This document shows positions 42,853-50,534 of a stretch of 64,000 nucleotides of DNA, piece after piece. Position numbers and translations under genes: made by a program. The notes under the pieces were generated by a model, which saw only the letters and a program-made list of their open reading frames with translations, was not told where the DNA came from and searched no databases. The stretch comes from WLMZ01 sp043753895 (GTDB lineage Bacteria; Actinomycetota; Acidimicrobiia; Acidimicrobiales; Ilumatobacteraceae): NCBI GenBank assembly GCA_043753895.1, contig JAYUWK010000146.1:127319-191318 (forward strand), written 5' to 3'. Position 1 is the first letter of the stretch; the number at the start of each line of letters is the position of its first letter.

Positions 42853-43503
42853 ATGTCGAATCGCCTGCGGGGCATCGCCAAGCGGACCACGGGCGAGGCC
42901 GTGCACTGGGCGTGGGAGACAGCGATCGAGTGCGCGGCGATTGGACCATATAGTCGTCGCGGTCGCCGCTTTGGACGCTTCGGTGCGAACAGCGTGATCT
43001 GCTTCCCCCCGAACACCATCTTCAACGAGCAGTTCATCCACATCGGCGAGGGCACGATGATCGGGCCGCACGTCACCCTCTCTGCGGGCATGGTGCCAGG
43101 TCAGGCATGCATCAGTGACCCGGTGGTGAAGATCGGCGACCGTTGCCTGATCGGCAAGGGTAGCGGCATCGTCGGGCACTTCGAAATCGTGATCGGCAAC
43201 GACGTGTGGACCGGTCATCACGTGTACATCACCGATCAGAACCACGACTACCGCGACGTCACCCGACCGATCTCGCAGCAGTCGATGCCCGAACGATCGG
43301 TCACCATCGGCGACGGGTCGTGGCTGGGTTTCGGTGCCGTGGTGCTGCCGGGGGCACGCATCGGCAAGCACGTCGTGATCGGTGCCAACTCCGTCGTGTC
43401 GGGCGAGATTCCTGACTACAGCGTGGCGGTGGGCAGCCCGGCACGTGTCGTGAAACGCTGGACCGCGGAGCAGGGCTGGTTCAGCCTCGAGTCAGGGTCA
43501 TGA
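42853..43503 (+). CDS. Hexapeptide-repeat acyltransferase (left-handed beta-helix)
   Basis: A 216-residue acyltransferase of the LbH/maltose-O-acetyltransferase type. Hexapeptide turns run from IHIGEGTMIGPHVTL through VKIGDRCLIGKGSGIVG and VTIGDGSWLGFGAVVLPGAR to IGKHVVIGANSVVSG. The catalytic His is in YITDQNHDYRD and the closing SPARVVKRW is typical. It would acetylate or acylate a sugar or similar hydroxyl using acyl-CoA. The start at 42853 sits in an 80-base gap shared with the divergent crotonase. The acceptor is unknown. Confidence 0.84.
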   Translation: MSNRLRGIAKRTTGEAVHWAWETAIECAAIGPYSRRGRRFGRFGANSVICFPPNTIFNEQFIHIGEGTMIGPHVTLSAGMVPGQACISDPVVKIGDRCLIGKGSGIVGHFEIVIGNDVWTGHHVYITDQNHDYRDVTRPISQQSMPERSVTIGDGSWLGFGAVVLPGARIGKHVVIGANSVVSGEIPDYSVAVGSPARVVKRWTAEQGWFSLESGS

Positions 43504-43539
43504 CTCGACACCAGCGTGGATACCGGAGCCGGTACTTGC

Positions 43540-44082
43540 TCAGTACTGGGCGGGTACCGAGCAGCTGTTCATCAGGTTCGGGCGGGTGAAGTCGGCAATG
43601 GTCTCCGACACCGGTGAACCGTTGAGCATTGTTTCGTTCAGCTCGGCCTTTTCGCCGTTGGCGAGCTTGACCTCGGTGGCACGCCGGTCGGCGATGTAGG
43701 TGCGATACAACTCGTCGAACTTGGCGACCAGCTTGATGTCCTGAACGGCTGTGGGTTGCCGTGCCATGATCTGGTTCTGGGCGGTCTCGATGAGATCGGT
43801 GGCCGCTTTCACGCCCCTGCCCACCGCCTGCGGGCTGCCATCGGTGGTCTTGCGAATCTCGTCGGCGTTCTTGGAGAGCAGCGAGTTCCGTTGCACGCAG
43901 ATCTGTTCGGCGCGCTTGGTCCATGCCCGATCCTCGATCTTGGCGGCTGCCTGCCGGGTGGCGAATCCACCAAAGGCGTAGATCCACATCGCGATGATGA
44001 ACGCGATGGAGATACCGACCGCGGCGCGTGTGACGATCTGCGATGTTCTGAGTTCGGGACGCTCGGCGCGCGCTTCGGTCAT
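43540..44082 (-). CDS. Membrane-anchored hypothetical protein downstream of doxX
   Basis: A 180-residue protein with one membrane helix (VTRAAVGISIAFIIAMWIYAFGG, about residues 18-40) and a mostly helical extracytoplasmic domain of about 140 residues containing two cysteines (QICVQRN, NSCSVPAQ) that could form a disulfide. I do not recognise a family. Its ATG overlaps the stop of the DoxX gene (ATGA, 44079-44082), so the two are translationally coupled and may work together at the membrane. Confidence 0.75.
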   Translation of the reverse strand: MTEARAERPELRTSQIVTRAAVGISIAFIIAMWIYAFGGFATRQAAAKIEDRAWTKRAEQICVQRNSLLSKNADEIRKTTDGSPQAVGRGVKAATDLIETAQNQIMARQPTAVQDIKLVAKFDELYRTYIADRRATEVKLANGEKAELNETMLNGSPVSETIADFTRPNLMNSCSVPAQY

Positions 44083-44594
44083 TTCTTTGGTGGCCTGTAG
44101 CTCACGGCCAACTGCGTGACGGCGCCGCCGAACCCGAGCGCCGCAGCGATCACGGCTCCGGTCCAGCCATGGAAGGTCCACTTTTCGACGTGCTGATGGA
44201 TCACGTGATCGAGGGAGTATTTGCCCGCACCGACGGTGCCGATGAACAGTGCCACCACCGCGATTGACGCACAGTATTCCCAACCCTGATTCGGCTTGAA
44301 CACGAAGAAGCCCACCTTCCAGTGCTCGACGACGATGGCGACCACCATGATGCCGATGAAGCCAGCCGCGGCAAATGGAGTGGCGAGTCCGAGCGCCAGC
44401 ATGCATCCGGCACCGATCTCGGTCGCCGCAGCAATTCGGGCCTGCCACTTCGGCCATTTCATGCCGATGCCACCGAACCAGCGGGCAGTACCGGCCAGGC
44501 CGCCAGCCCCGAAGATCTTGTTGTAGCCGTGATACGCAAGCGACAGGCCGAAGAAGACGCGCAGCATGACCAGCGCGACATCGAGTTGTTTCAC
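44079..44594 (-). CDS. DoxX family membrane protein
   Basis: A 171-residue protein with four membrane helices, matching the DoxX family: LDVALVMLRVFFGLSLAYHGYNKIFG, WARFGGIGMKWP-like WFGGIGMKWPKWQARIAAATE, then LALGLATPFAAAGFIGIMV. DoxX relatives take part in quinone-linked redox or oxidative-stress membrane complexes, though most are uncharacterised. The GTG at 44594 gives a standard N-terminus; an ATG at 44651 would add 19 residues. The gene is coupled to the membrane-anchored protein downstream. Confidence 0.82.
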   Translation of the reverse strand: MKQLDVALVMLRVFFGLSLAYHGYNKIFGAGGLAGTARWFGGIGMKWPKWQARIAAATEIGAGCMLALGLATPFAAAGFIGIMVVAIVVEHWKVGFFVFKPNQGWEYCASIAVVALFIGTVGAGKYSLDHVIHQHVEKWTFHGWTGAVIAAALGFGGAVTQLAVSYRPPKK

Positions 44595-44687
44595 GACAGC
44601 ACGATACGGCCTGTTCGGGCCGACGGGCCATTCGCTTGCGCGCAATTTCATCGCGGCGGTGGTGCCGGGAGTTGCTAGAACAAGGGC

Positions 44688-45101
44688 ATGACGGAGCCGA
44701 CCTCTCCCTTGTCGCGTTCGCGCGCCGAGCGGTGGCGGACGGCCGGGCGTCTGGTGCGAGGTCTCGTACGCGTGCGACCCAAACCGTTCCTCATCGCAGT
44801 GTCAGGTGCTGCGCTGTTCGCGCTCTGCACTGTGGCGTCGTCGGTCGTGTTGCGGTGGGTGATCCACCATGTCATCGACCTGCGCTTTCGCACCGGTCAT
44901 ATGGCCACGAACACGGTGATGGTAGCTCTTGGGATGGTGGTGGGTATCGGCTGCATCCGCGCGGTTGGCGTAGTCGTGCGCCGCAGTTTTGCAGGTGTGG
45001 CGCATTAGCGAATCGCCGAGACGGTGAGCGCCGAAGTCGTTGATCGTCTCGTGGAACAACCGGTCTCGTGGTATCAGCAACGGCCGTCGGGAGAACTCGT
45101 T
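44688..45101 (+). pseudogene. ABC exporter remnant (N-terminal part of a type I ABC transmembrane domain)
   Basis: From the ATG at 44688, 106 residues match the start of an ABC exporter: PFLIAVSGAALFALCTVASS and the second helix VMVALGMVVGIGCIRAVGVV. A TAG at 45006-45008 interrupts RRSFAGVAH-(stop)-RIAETVSAEVVDRL, where relatives have a Trp (TGG to TAG would do it). The same frame then continues with the conserved PVSWYQQRPSGELV up to 45101 and stops resembling ABC proteins. The rest of the membrane domain and the whole ATPase domain are absent. A lipoprotein gene begins 16 bases later. Confidence 0.78.
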
Positions 45102-45116
45102 CGCTATTGTGCGGCG

Positions 45117-45581
45117 ATGCGTATCAAAGCCGTGGTCACCGTTGTTGCCCTTCTCTTCATGAGCCTCACCGGGTGTTCGAGCGGCACCAGCACGCCCGCC
45201 GGGAAGAAGGCCGATTTTTGTACCCTGGTAATCGCGTTCAAGACCGCGAACGACTCGCTCGGCAGCGATGTGACGGGGGGTGATCCTGCCAAGGCGCGGT
45301 CCGCGATGAAGCAGATCCTCGGGCAGGTGCAGACGCTGCAGAAGAAGGCACCTGCTGATGTGAGGACCGACGTGGACACCGCTGCGGCGTTCATCACTGC
45401 GTTCGATTCGCTGCTGTCGAAGCACAACTACGACGTAGCCGCAATCGAAGCCGACGCCACGGTGGCTGAAGAGTTACAGGCCCTGACCACCGATGAAGTG
45501 AACGCTGCGTTGGCACGGTTGGGTTCGTACAGCACGACGGGATGTGCGGTCGTTTCGTCGGTGCCCACCCCGAGCACCTAG
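45117..45581 (+). CDS. Lipoprotein of unknown function
   Basis: A 154-residue exported lipoprotein. The signal peptide MRIKAVVTVVALLFMSLTGC ends in the lipobox LTGC (Cys20), followed by a short Ser/Thr/Gly linker. The mature part is helical (FKTANDSLGSDVTGGDP, then AADVRTD-like PADVRTDVDTAAAFITAFDS), with two cysteines (ADFC, TTGC). Similar small helical lipoproteins are common in actinobacteria without known function. Its start lies just after the truncated ABC remnant, in the same frame, so its original promoter may have been replaced. Confidence 0.78.
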   Translation: MRIKAVVTVVALLFMSLTGCSSGTSTPAGKKADFCTLVIAFKTANDSLGSDVTGGDPAKARSAMKQILGQVQTLQKKAPADVRTDVDTAAAFITAFDSLLSKHNYDVAAIEADATVAEELQALTTDEVNAALARLGSYSTTGCAVVSSVPTPST

Positions 45582-45768
45582 CGCCATGGCCAAACGCCAC
45601 ATCTGGCGCAGCGCAGGTATTCGTCTACCCAGACTGGTGGCCACGCGCCGTCTTGCAACGTTCGTGAATGCCGAACGAACCGTAGACGTGCGCTGAGCAT
45701 TCACGGAGCCGTCAATAGTGGCGAACAATTGTGGTCACAGCACGCGCGAGCGTCGAGCGACGAACGGC
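45582..45768. other. Intergenic region with one doubtful small frame
   Basis: This gap lies between convergent genes. It contains a 36-codon frame at 45586-45696 on the plus strand (MAKRHIWRSAGIRLPRLV...), with no ribosome-binding site and no recognisable homology pattern, so it is not called a gene. No strong terminator is seen. Confidence 0.4.
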
Positions 45769-46791
45769 TCAGCGTTGTGGGTCGACCAGAACCTTCGCGG
45801 CGCTCGAGGGGTTGTCGGCGAAATCGGCGAATGCCTGAGGAAGATCGTCGAGCGACACGGTGCGGTCGTGCAACGGTAAGACGTCGATCCGTCTGTCGGT
45901 GATGAGGTCCATCACCTCGGCGAACTCGTGGTGCACGTAGCCGAGCGATGCGAAGACGGTGGCTTCCTTGATCAGCCACGTGCCCGGTGAGACCGACGCC
46001 ATGCCACTGGCCAGCCCTACCAGATTCACGGTTCCGCCGCGACGGACCAGATCGATGGCACGCTGCACAGTGGTGGGAACGCCGGCGCACTCGAAGATGA
46101 GATCGGCTCCATCGCGTCCGAACTCGGAGCCCGCTTCCTCAGGAGTCATCGCAACATCGGCGCCACACGCCAGCGCGAGCGCGCGGCGCTGCTCGTTGGG
46201 TTCGATGGCAACGATGCGCCCGGCACCAAGAGCGCGCACACACTGCAGTGTCAACAGTCCAATCGGGCCGCATCCCTGCACGATCACCGTGTCGTCGGCT
46301 CTGGGTCGGGTGCGAAGTGCAGCATGCAACGCAACGGTTGCGGGTTCCACGAGCGCGGCCTCGTCGTCGGTCATTGCAAGGGGTACGCCGATGAGTCGTT
46401 GGGCATCGAGCGAAATGCGTGGAGCGAATCCGCCATGCGGAGGAGCAAGGCGATCGCGACCGATCATGCCGAGGAACGACGCAACGCAATAGGCCGGCCG
46501 GTCAGCACGGCACTCTGGGCAGTGGCCGCATGGTGGAGCGATCCCGGCAACGACCCGGTCTCCCTCGACGACATTGCGCACGCCATCGCCGACGGCCGAA
46601 ACCAGCCCGACCCATTCGTGTCCACAGATAGCCGGGTTGTAGGGCTCGTCAGAGAGGAAGCCGTGGATGTCGGTGCCGCAGATGCCACACCGGGTGATGT
46701 GCACCACAGCGGTGCCGGGACGCGGCTCGGGCTCGGGCACCTCGACGAGTTCGAAACGCCGTAATCCGGTGACCAGGCCGGCCAGCATCAT
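45769..46791 (-). CDS. Zinc-dependent alcohol/polyol dehydrogenase
   Basis: A 340-residue medium-chain zinc dehydrogenase (sorbitol/threonine dehydrogenase type). The catalytic-zinc Cys is in RCGICGTDIHGF and GHEWVGLV follows. The structural-zinc region PPCGHCPECRADRPAYC shows four cysteines. The NAD loop is VQGCGPIGLLTLQC, and an acidic residue after strand two (AIEPN) suggests NAD+. It would oxidise a secondary alcohol of a sugar or polyol. It overlaps the ThuA gene by four bases (ATGA) and forms an operon with ThuA and an SDR. Confidence 0.9.
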   Translation of the reverse strand: MMLAGLVTGLRRFELVEVPEPEPRPGTAVVHITRCGICGTDIHGFLSDEPYNPAICGHEWVGLVSAVGDGVRNVVEGDRVVAGIAPPCGHCPECRADRPAYCVASFLGMIGRDRLAPPHGGFAPRISLDAQRLIGVPLAMTDDEAALVEPATVALHAALRTRPRADDTVIVQGCGPIGLLTLQCVRALGAGRIVAIEPNEQRRALALACGADVAMTPEEAGSEFGRDGADLIFECAGVPTTVQRAIDLVRRGGTVNLVGLASGMASVSPGTWLIKEATVFASLGYVHHEFAEVMDLITDRRIDVLPLHDRTVSLDDLPQAFADFADNPSSAAKVLVDPQR

Positions 46792-47582
46792 GCCGCCGAT
46801 TCGGCGCGCGCCACGGCAGGTTCCTTGGCCCACGACATGCCCCGGCGCAAGAGTTCGCGGTACTCGGGAACGTCCCACGAACCGCGTTCGACCCGGGGCC
46901 AGTACATACCATTGAACGGCGGCGCGACCATGTCGTAGTGGCCGCGGCAATGGCCGAGAGTGAAATACAGTACGCAGCCCTCGCCCAGCGGTCGTCGGTA
47001 CATCACGAGGCGGGCATCGTCGTTGGGCCAGTCGGCCTCGGCGAAGCCGGGTCCGGAATTGCCGTGCCAGTGGGTTTCGAGCAACGGCTCGACGGTGCCG
47101 TGGTACTCGCACAGGTACAACTCGTCGTCTGCGAAGAACGGTTTGATGCCTGCAACGACAGGGTCATTTTCGGCTCCGGCAGAAATGGCGACCCGATACG
47201 GCTCGATGGGAGGGTGCGACAAGAACTGACTGCCCAGCGTGTCGACGAACGTGGGGAATGCTCGTGGAGTCACGAACGAACCTGCGCCCAGGCCACCCGC
47301 CGGTGGGTCGATGGCCGAGTTGGTGCCGTGCAGTGCGAACCAACGCCCGCCGGCGTGAACCCAATCTCGCAGACCCTGCTGGACCTCGGCGCTGGGTCGC
47401 ACGTTGCATGTGTACGACACCAAGAAGTCGCAGTGCGCGATCGCGTCGACATCGTCGTAGTCCTGTGCCACCTGGACGCGCACTCGCTCGTCTTGGGCGA
47501 GTAGCTGGAGCAGTTCGAGTCGTGCGTAGTCGAAGTCGTGCCACCATCCGCCTGTCACGAGATAGGCGTTGATGCGTGCCAC
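46788..47582 (-). CDS. ThuA-like protein
   Basis: A 264-residue protein of the trehalose-utilisation (ThuA) family, a class I glutamine-amidotransferase-like fold. Blocks seen: LVTGGWWHDFDYARLELLQ, FLVSYTCNVRPSAEVQQGL, GGRWFALHGTNSAID, ELYLCEYHGTVEPLL and LGHCRGHYDMV. ThuA works with a dehydrogenase in oxidation of disaccharides to 3-keto forms. Here it is flanked by an SDR and a zinc dehydrogenase with no gaps, which fits a sugar-oxidation role by analogy. GTG start at 47582, directly after the SDR stop. Confidence 0.85.
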   Translation of the reverse strand: MARINAYLVTGGWWHDFDYARLELLQLLAQDERVRVQVAQDYDDVDAIAHCDFLVSYTCNVRPSAEVQQGLRDWVHAGGRWFALHGTNSAIDPPAGGLGAGSFVTPRAFPTFVDTLGSQFLSHPPIEPYRVAISAGAENDPVVAGIKPFFADDELYLCEYHGTVEPLLETHWHGNSGPGFAEADWPNDDARLVMYRRPLGEGCVLYFTLGHCRGHYDMVAPPFNGMYWPRVERGSWDVPEYRELLRRGMSWAKEPAVARAESAA

Positions 47583-48335
47583 CTAGAACTTGATCCGCTT
47601 GGTGTAGCCACCATCGATGACGATGTTGGCGCCGGTGATGAGGCTGGCGGCAGGCGATGCAAGGAACGCGATCGCGTTCGCGACCTCGTTCGGCTGACCG
47701 AGCCGCTTGAGTGGCATCTTCGCCACGGTGGCGTCGTAGAACGCCTCCATATGTGTCTTGATGGTGTCCCAGTTGCCGCCCTCGAAGAACACCGGCCCCG
47801 GCGAAACGACGTTCACGCGGATTCCCTTGGGGGCCAACGACTGCGACAGGTTGTTCGCGTATGCCGTCATCGCGGCCTTCATCGGACCGAAGCTGCCGGG
47901 GCCGGCGAATTCCTCCTGGGCGGCGATCGACGACATACAGACAATGGCACCGCCGCCACCCGCTTCCATGGCCGGCACGACGGTCTTCTCGGCGCGCACC
48001 AGACCGAGGATGTCGAGGTTGAGGTTGTCGACCCATGCCTGCTCGCCGCGACCACTGGCGCCGGAGATGTTGTGCACGAAGATGTCGCATCCACCGAGCT
48101 GCTCGATGGCCTGTGCGAGCCATGCCTTGTACGCGTCACCGTCGGCTGCATCGATGCCCGCGCCGAATGCCTTGGTGCCGTGGGCGCCGAGCGCCGCGAC
48201 CGATTCGCTGACGTCGCCGCGCGCGCAGATCGCGACATCGCAGCCTTCCTGTGCGAGCAGTGTGGCCGTGGCGAAACCGAGACCACGCTTGCCGCCGGTG
48301 ATGATGGCCTTCTTGCCCTTGAGTCCGAGATCCAT
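47583..48335 (-). CDS. SDR-family protein with Phe at the catalytic Tyr position
   Basis: A 250-residue short-chain dehydrogenase fold with an intact cofactor loop TGGKRGLGFATA, HNISG and IVCMSSIAA for the serine region. The YxxxK motif reads FGPMK (F149, K153), so the catalytic tyrosine is absent. The C-terminus LITGANIVIDGGYTKRIKF is standard. It may bind NAD(P) without classical catalysis or use another acid. It is first in an operon with ThuA and a zinc dehydrogenase. ATG at 48335, 51 bases from the divergent SDR gene. Confidence 0.87.
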   Translation of the reverse strand: MDLGLKGKKAIITGGKRGLGFATATLLAQEGCDVAICARGDVSESVAALGAHGTKAFGAGIDAADGDAYKAWLAQAIEQLGGCDIFVHNISGASGRGEQAWVDNLNLDILGLVRAEKTVVPAMEAGGGGAIVCMSSIAAQEEFAGPGSFGPMKAAMTAYANNLSQSLAPKGIRVNVVSPGPVFFEGGNWDTIKTHMEAFYDATVAKMPLKRLGQPNEVANAIAFLASPAASLITGANIVIDGGYTKRIKF

Positions 48336-48386
48336 TGGTTACCCCCAGTAAGTATTGCGCTGTGCGAGCGAGCATAGGGTGGCGGC

Positions 48387-49174
48387 GTGGGGCCACAGCG
48401 AGTTGCAGTCATCACCGGTGCGGCGTCGGGCATCGGCCGTGCCGCGGTCAAGTTGTTCACGTCGCGCGGCTGTGCGGTCGTAGCCGTCGACGTACGCGCC
48501 GACGAGCTGCGATTGGCGCATCGTCGCGACCGTGTGGTGTGTGTGGTCGGCGACGTGAGCGCAGAGTCCACCAACGCTGCTGCGGTCGGGGCCGCGCTGC
48601 GCGAGTGGGGTCGCCTCGACGTCGCCATCCTCAATGCCGGCACTGTTGGCTCGCCGGGCCTCGAAGCCGATGGCGCCATCGAGCGCTTCGATGAGGTGCT
48701 CGCCGTCAATCTACGCGGTGTTGCCCTGGGAATCCGCTGTGCCGCCCCTGCCATTCGACAGACCGGCACCGACGGTGCGATTGTTGCAACAGCATCTACC
48801 TCGGGTTTCGGCGGTGATCCCGGGAACTGGGCATATAACGCCAGCAAGGCTGTGTCATCAATCTCGTCCGTGCTGCTGCCATCGACTACGCGCTGCACGG
48901 TGTACGTATCAATGCAGTGGCCCCTGGTCCCACCGAGACCGGCATGACACTCGGGCTCCAACGCATGCCCGACCTTCACAGCGCCGTGGCCCGACGCGTC
49001 CCGATGCAGCGTTGGGGTGCTACAGCTGAGATCGCCGAGGCGATGTGGTTTCTCGCGTCGCCTGCGGCGTCATTCATCACCGGCGTCACCCTTGCGGTCG
49101 ACGGCGGACTGTCTGCATCTGCTGGCCACTTCGACCTTCCATCAGCATCGAACTCAACAGAAACCGAGAACTGA
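48387..49174 (+). CDS. SDR oxidoreductase with an apparent one-base frameshift
   Basis: The first part (48387 to about 48852) encodes a normal SDR: VAVITGAASGIGRAAVKLF, NAGTVGSPG, IVATASTSGFGG and YNASKA with the Tyr-Lys pair. After SKA the frame runs into unrelated sequence, while the neighbouring frame continues correctly with VINLVRAAAIDYALHGVRIN, AVAPGPTETGM and FITGVTLAVDGGLSA to the TGA at 49172-49174. One missing base near 48851-48855 explains this. Repaired length is about 262 residues. It is either a sequencing or assembly error or a recent pseudogene. GTG start at 48387; the next gene starts one base after its end. Confidence 0.75.
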
Positions 49175-49175
49175 G

Positions 49176-49700
49176 ATGAGTCAACCCATCACGAACTACG
49201 AGGACGTCGCGGTGTACGGCCTGGACCCGGCGAGAGAGGCAGAACTGATTGACGCGCAGAACGAGTGCACACTCGTTTGGGTCACCGCCGATGGGTCGCC
49301 GATGGCCGTGATCATGAGCTATCTGCATCACGATGGCCGGTTCTGGATGACAGCTACGTCACAACGCAAGCGCATTGCCGCGATGCGGCGCGACAGCCGT
49401 GTCGCCGTGGTCGTCAGCTCCACCGGCACGTCGATGAGGCGGGGAAAGACGGTGACATACAAGGGCGCGGCCGTACTCCACGACGATGCCACGACCAAAG
49501 CGTGGTTCTATCCAGCGCTCGCACAGCGACTGATGGGACGATGGGGACAGGCCCTCGTGGACGAGTTCGCGCAGATGCTCGACTCTCCGCGTCGCGTCGT
49601 GATCGAGGTCGTGCCCGGGCTGCGCGTGGGCTACGACGGCGACAAGATGCGTGATGCCACCACGGAAGCTCGCGAGGCAGGTGCCCTCAACTGGCAGTAG
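49176..49700 (+). CDS. Pyridoxamine 5'-phosphate oxidase-fold flavin-binding protein
   Basis: A 174-residue split-barrel protein (PPOX/F420 family). Its layout is NECTLVWVTADGSPMAVIMSYL..., FWMTATSQRKRIAAMRRDSRVAVVVSS, then VTYKGAAVLHDD, typical of actinobacterial FMN- or F420-binding small proteins. The reaction is unknown. The ATG at 49176 follows the stop of the SDR by one base, so both are cotranscribed and may share a substrate. Confidence 0.82.
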   Translation: MSQPITNYEDVAVYGLDPAREAELIDAQNECTLVWVTADGSPMAVIMSYLHHDGRFWMTATSQRKRIAAMRRDSRVAVVVSSTGTSMRRGKTVTYKGAAVLHDDATTKAWFYPALAQRLMGRWGQALVDEFAQMLDSPRRVVIEVVPGLRVGYDGDKMRDATTEAREAGALNWQ

Positions 49701-49719
49701 CGCCCGATCGCGCCACGTG

Positions 49720-50511
49720 TCAGGGCGACGCGTTTGCAAACGGCAACGGGCCGGTGACCGCGCTGATCCGGCAGTCCAGGGTGATCAACTGCACGGGATG
49801 CTGCACTGACCATCGCGCGGTCTCGCCCGGCGCGACGTCGCTGACGTCGGTATTCGCGATGTAGAGCACGTTGGTGGTGCCAGACCTGAGGAACTCGACC
49901 ACGAGGTGGTACGACTGGGCGTTGGGCGACTCGTTGGTGATGGTGCCGTCGAAGTGGGCGACTCCTTGCGTGTCGACGTCGCAGCGCGTGGTGGCCACCG
50001 AGTACTGGCCCACGTAGGCGAACCTGTCGAACTCGTGGACGACCTGCACCGTGAACCAGATCCCGAAGCTCGCTACGGCCAAGCCGATCGGTGCAAGCAC
50101 GATCGCTGCCACGCCAAGACCGCGGCCGGTGAGCTGTGGGTTGCGTCGGGCGGCGCGTACGCCGGAGATGCCGAAGATGAATCCGAGCACGGCGGCGACA
50201 ACGCCCAGCACCGAAATGAATGGCACCCACCCGACGACCAACGATCCGATGACGAGCACCAGCGCTGCGACAGCTTTGCGGTTAGTGGACGACGGCGCGT
50301 GGGGGAGCGCAAACGCAGCGTTGGTCTGGTCTATAGGCGATGTGTGGAGTGGATCGAGGAAGCGCCGACCGTCGACCGCGACATCGCCCGTCCACGACTG
50401 CCCGTTGTGATAACGGAACTCGAACCGGTGCGTCGGATCGGGATGCCAATCGGGTGCATAGGGGAACGCCGAGGAGACCACAGTGCTGTTCTGCGCAGGG
50501 GTCGAGTCCAC
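49720..50511 (-). CDS. DUF2510/DUF4190-type membrane protein
   Basis: A 263-residue protein. The N-terminus has a DUF2510 module (APDWHPDPTHRFEFRYHNGQ, then SWTGDV), a short cytoplasmic motif of actinobacterial membrane proteins. Then come three hydrophobic helices in a DUF4190-like unit (VLVIGSLVVGWVPFISVLGV, VLGFIFGISGVRAARR, IVLAPIGLAVASFGIWF). The C-terminal 110 residues form an extracytoplasmic beta-rich domain (DGTITNESPNAQSYHLVVEF) like FxLYD-type domains. Role unknown. The GTG at 50511 is the best available start; its ribosome-binding site is weak. Confidence 0.75.
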   Translation of the reverse strand: MDSTPAQNSTVVSSAFPYAPDWHPDPTHRFEFRYHNGQSWTGDVAVDGRRFLDPLHTSPIDQTNAAFALPHAPSSTNRKAVAALVLVIGSLVVGWVPFISVLGVVAAVLGFIFGISGVRAARRNPQLTGRGLGVAAIVLAPIGLAVASFGIWFTVQVVHEFDRFAYVGQYSVATTRCDVDTQGVAHFDGTITNESPNAQSYHLVVEFLRSGTTNVLYIANTDVSDVAPGETARWSVQHPVQLITLDCRISAVTGPLPFANASP

Positions 50512-50534
50512 GCTGATGCACGCTAGCGCCGTGG

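Noticed and set aside
45586..45696. Possible 36-residue small protein
   Set aside because: No ribosome-binding site, arginine-rich composition and no recognisable pattern.
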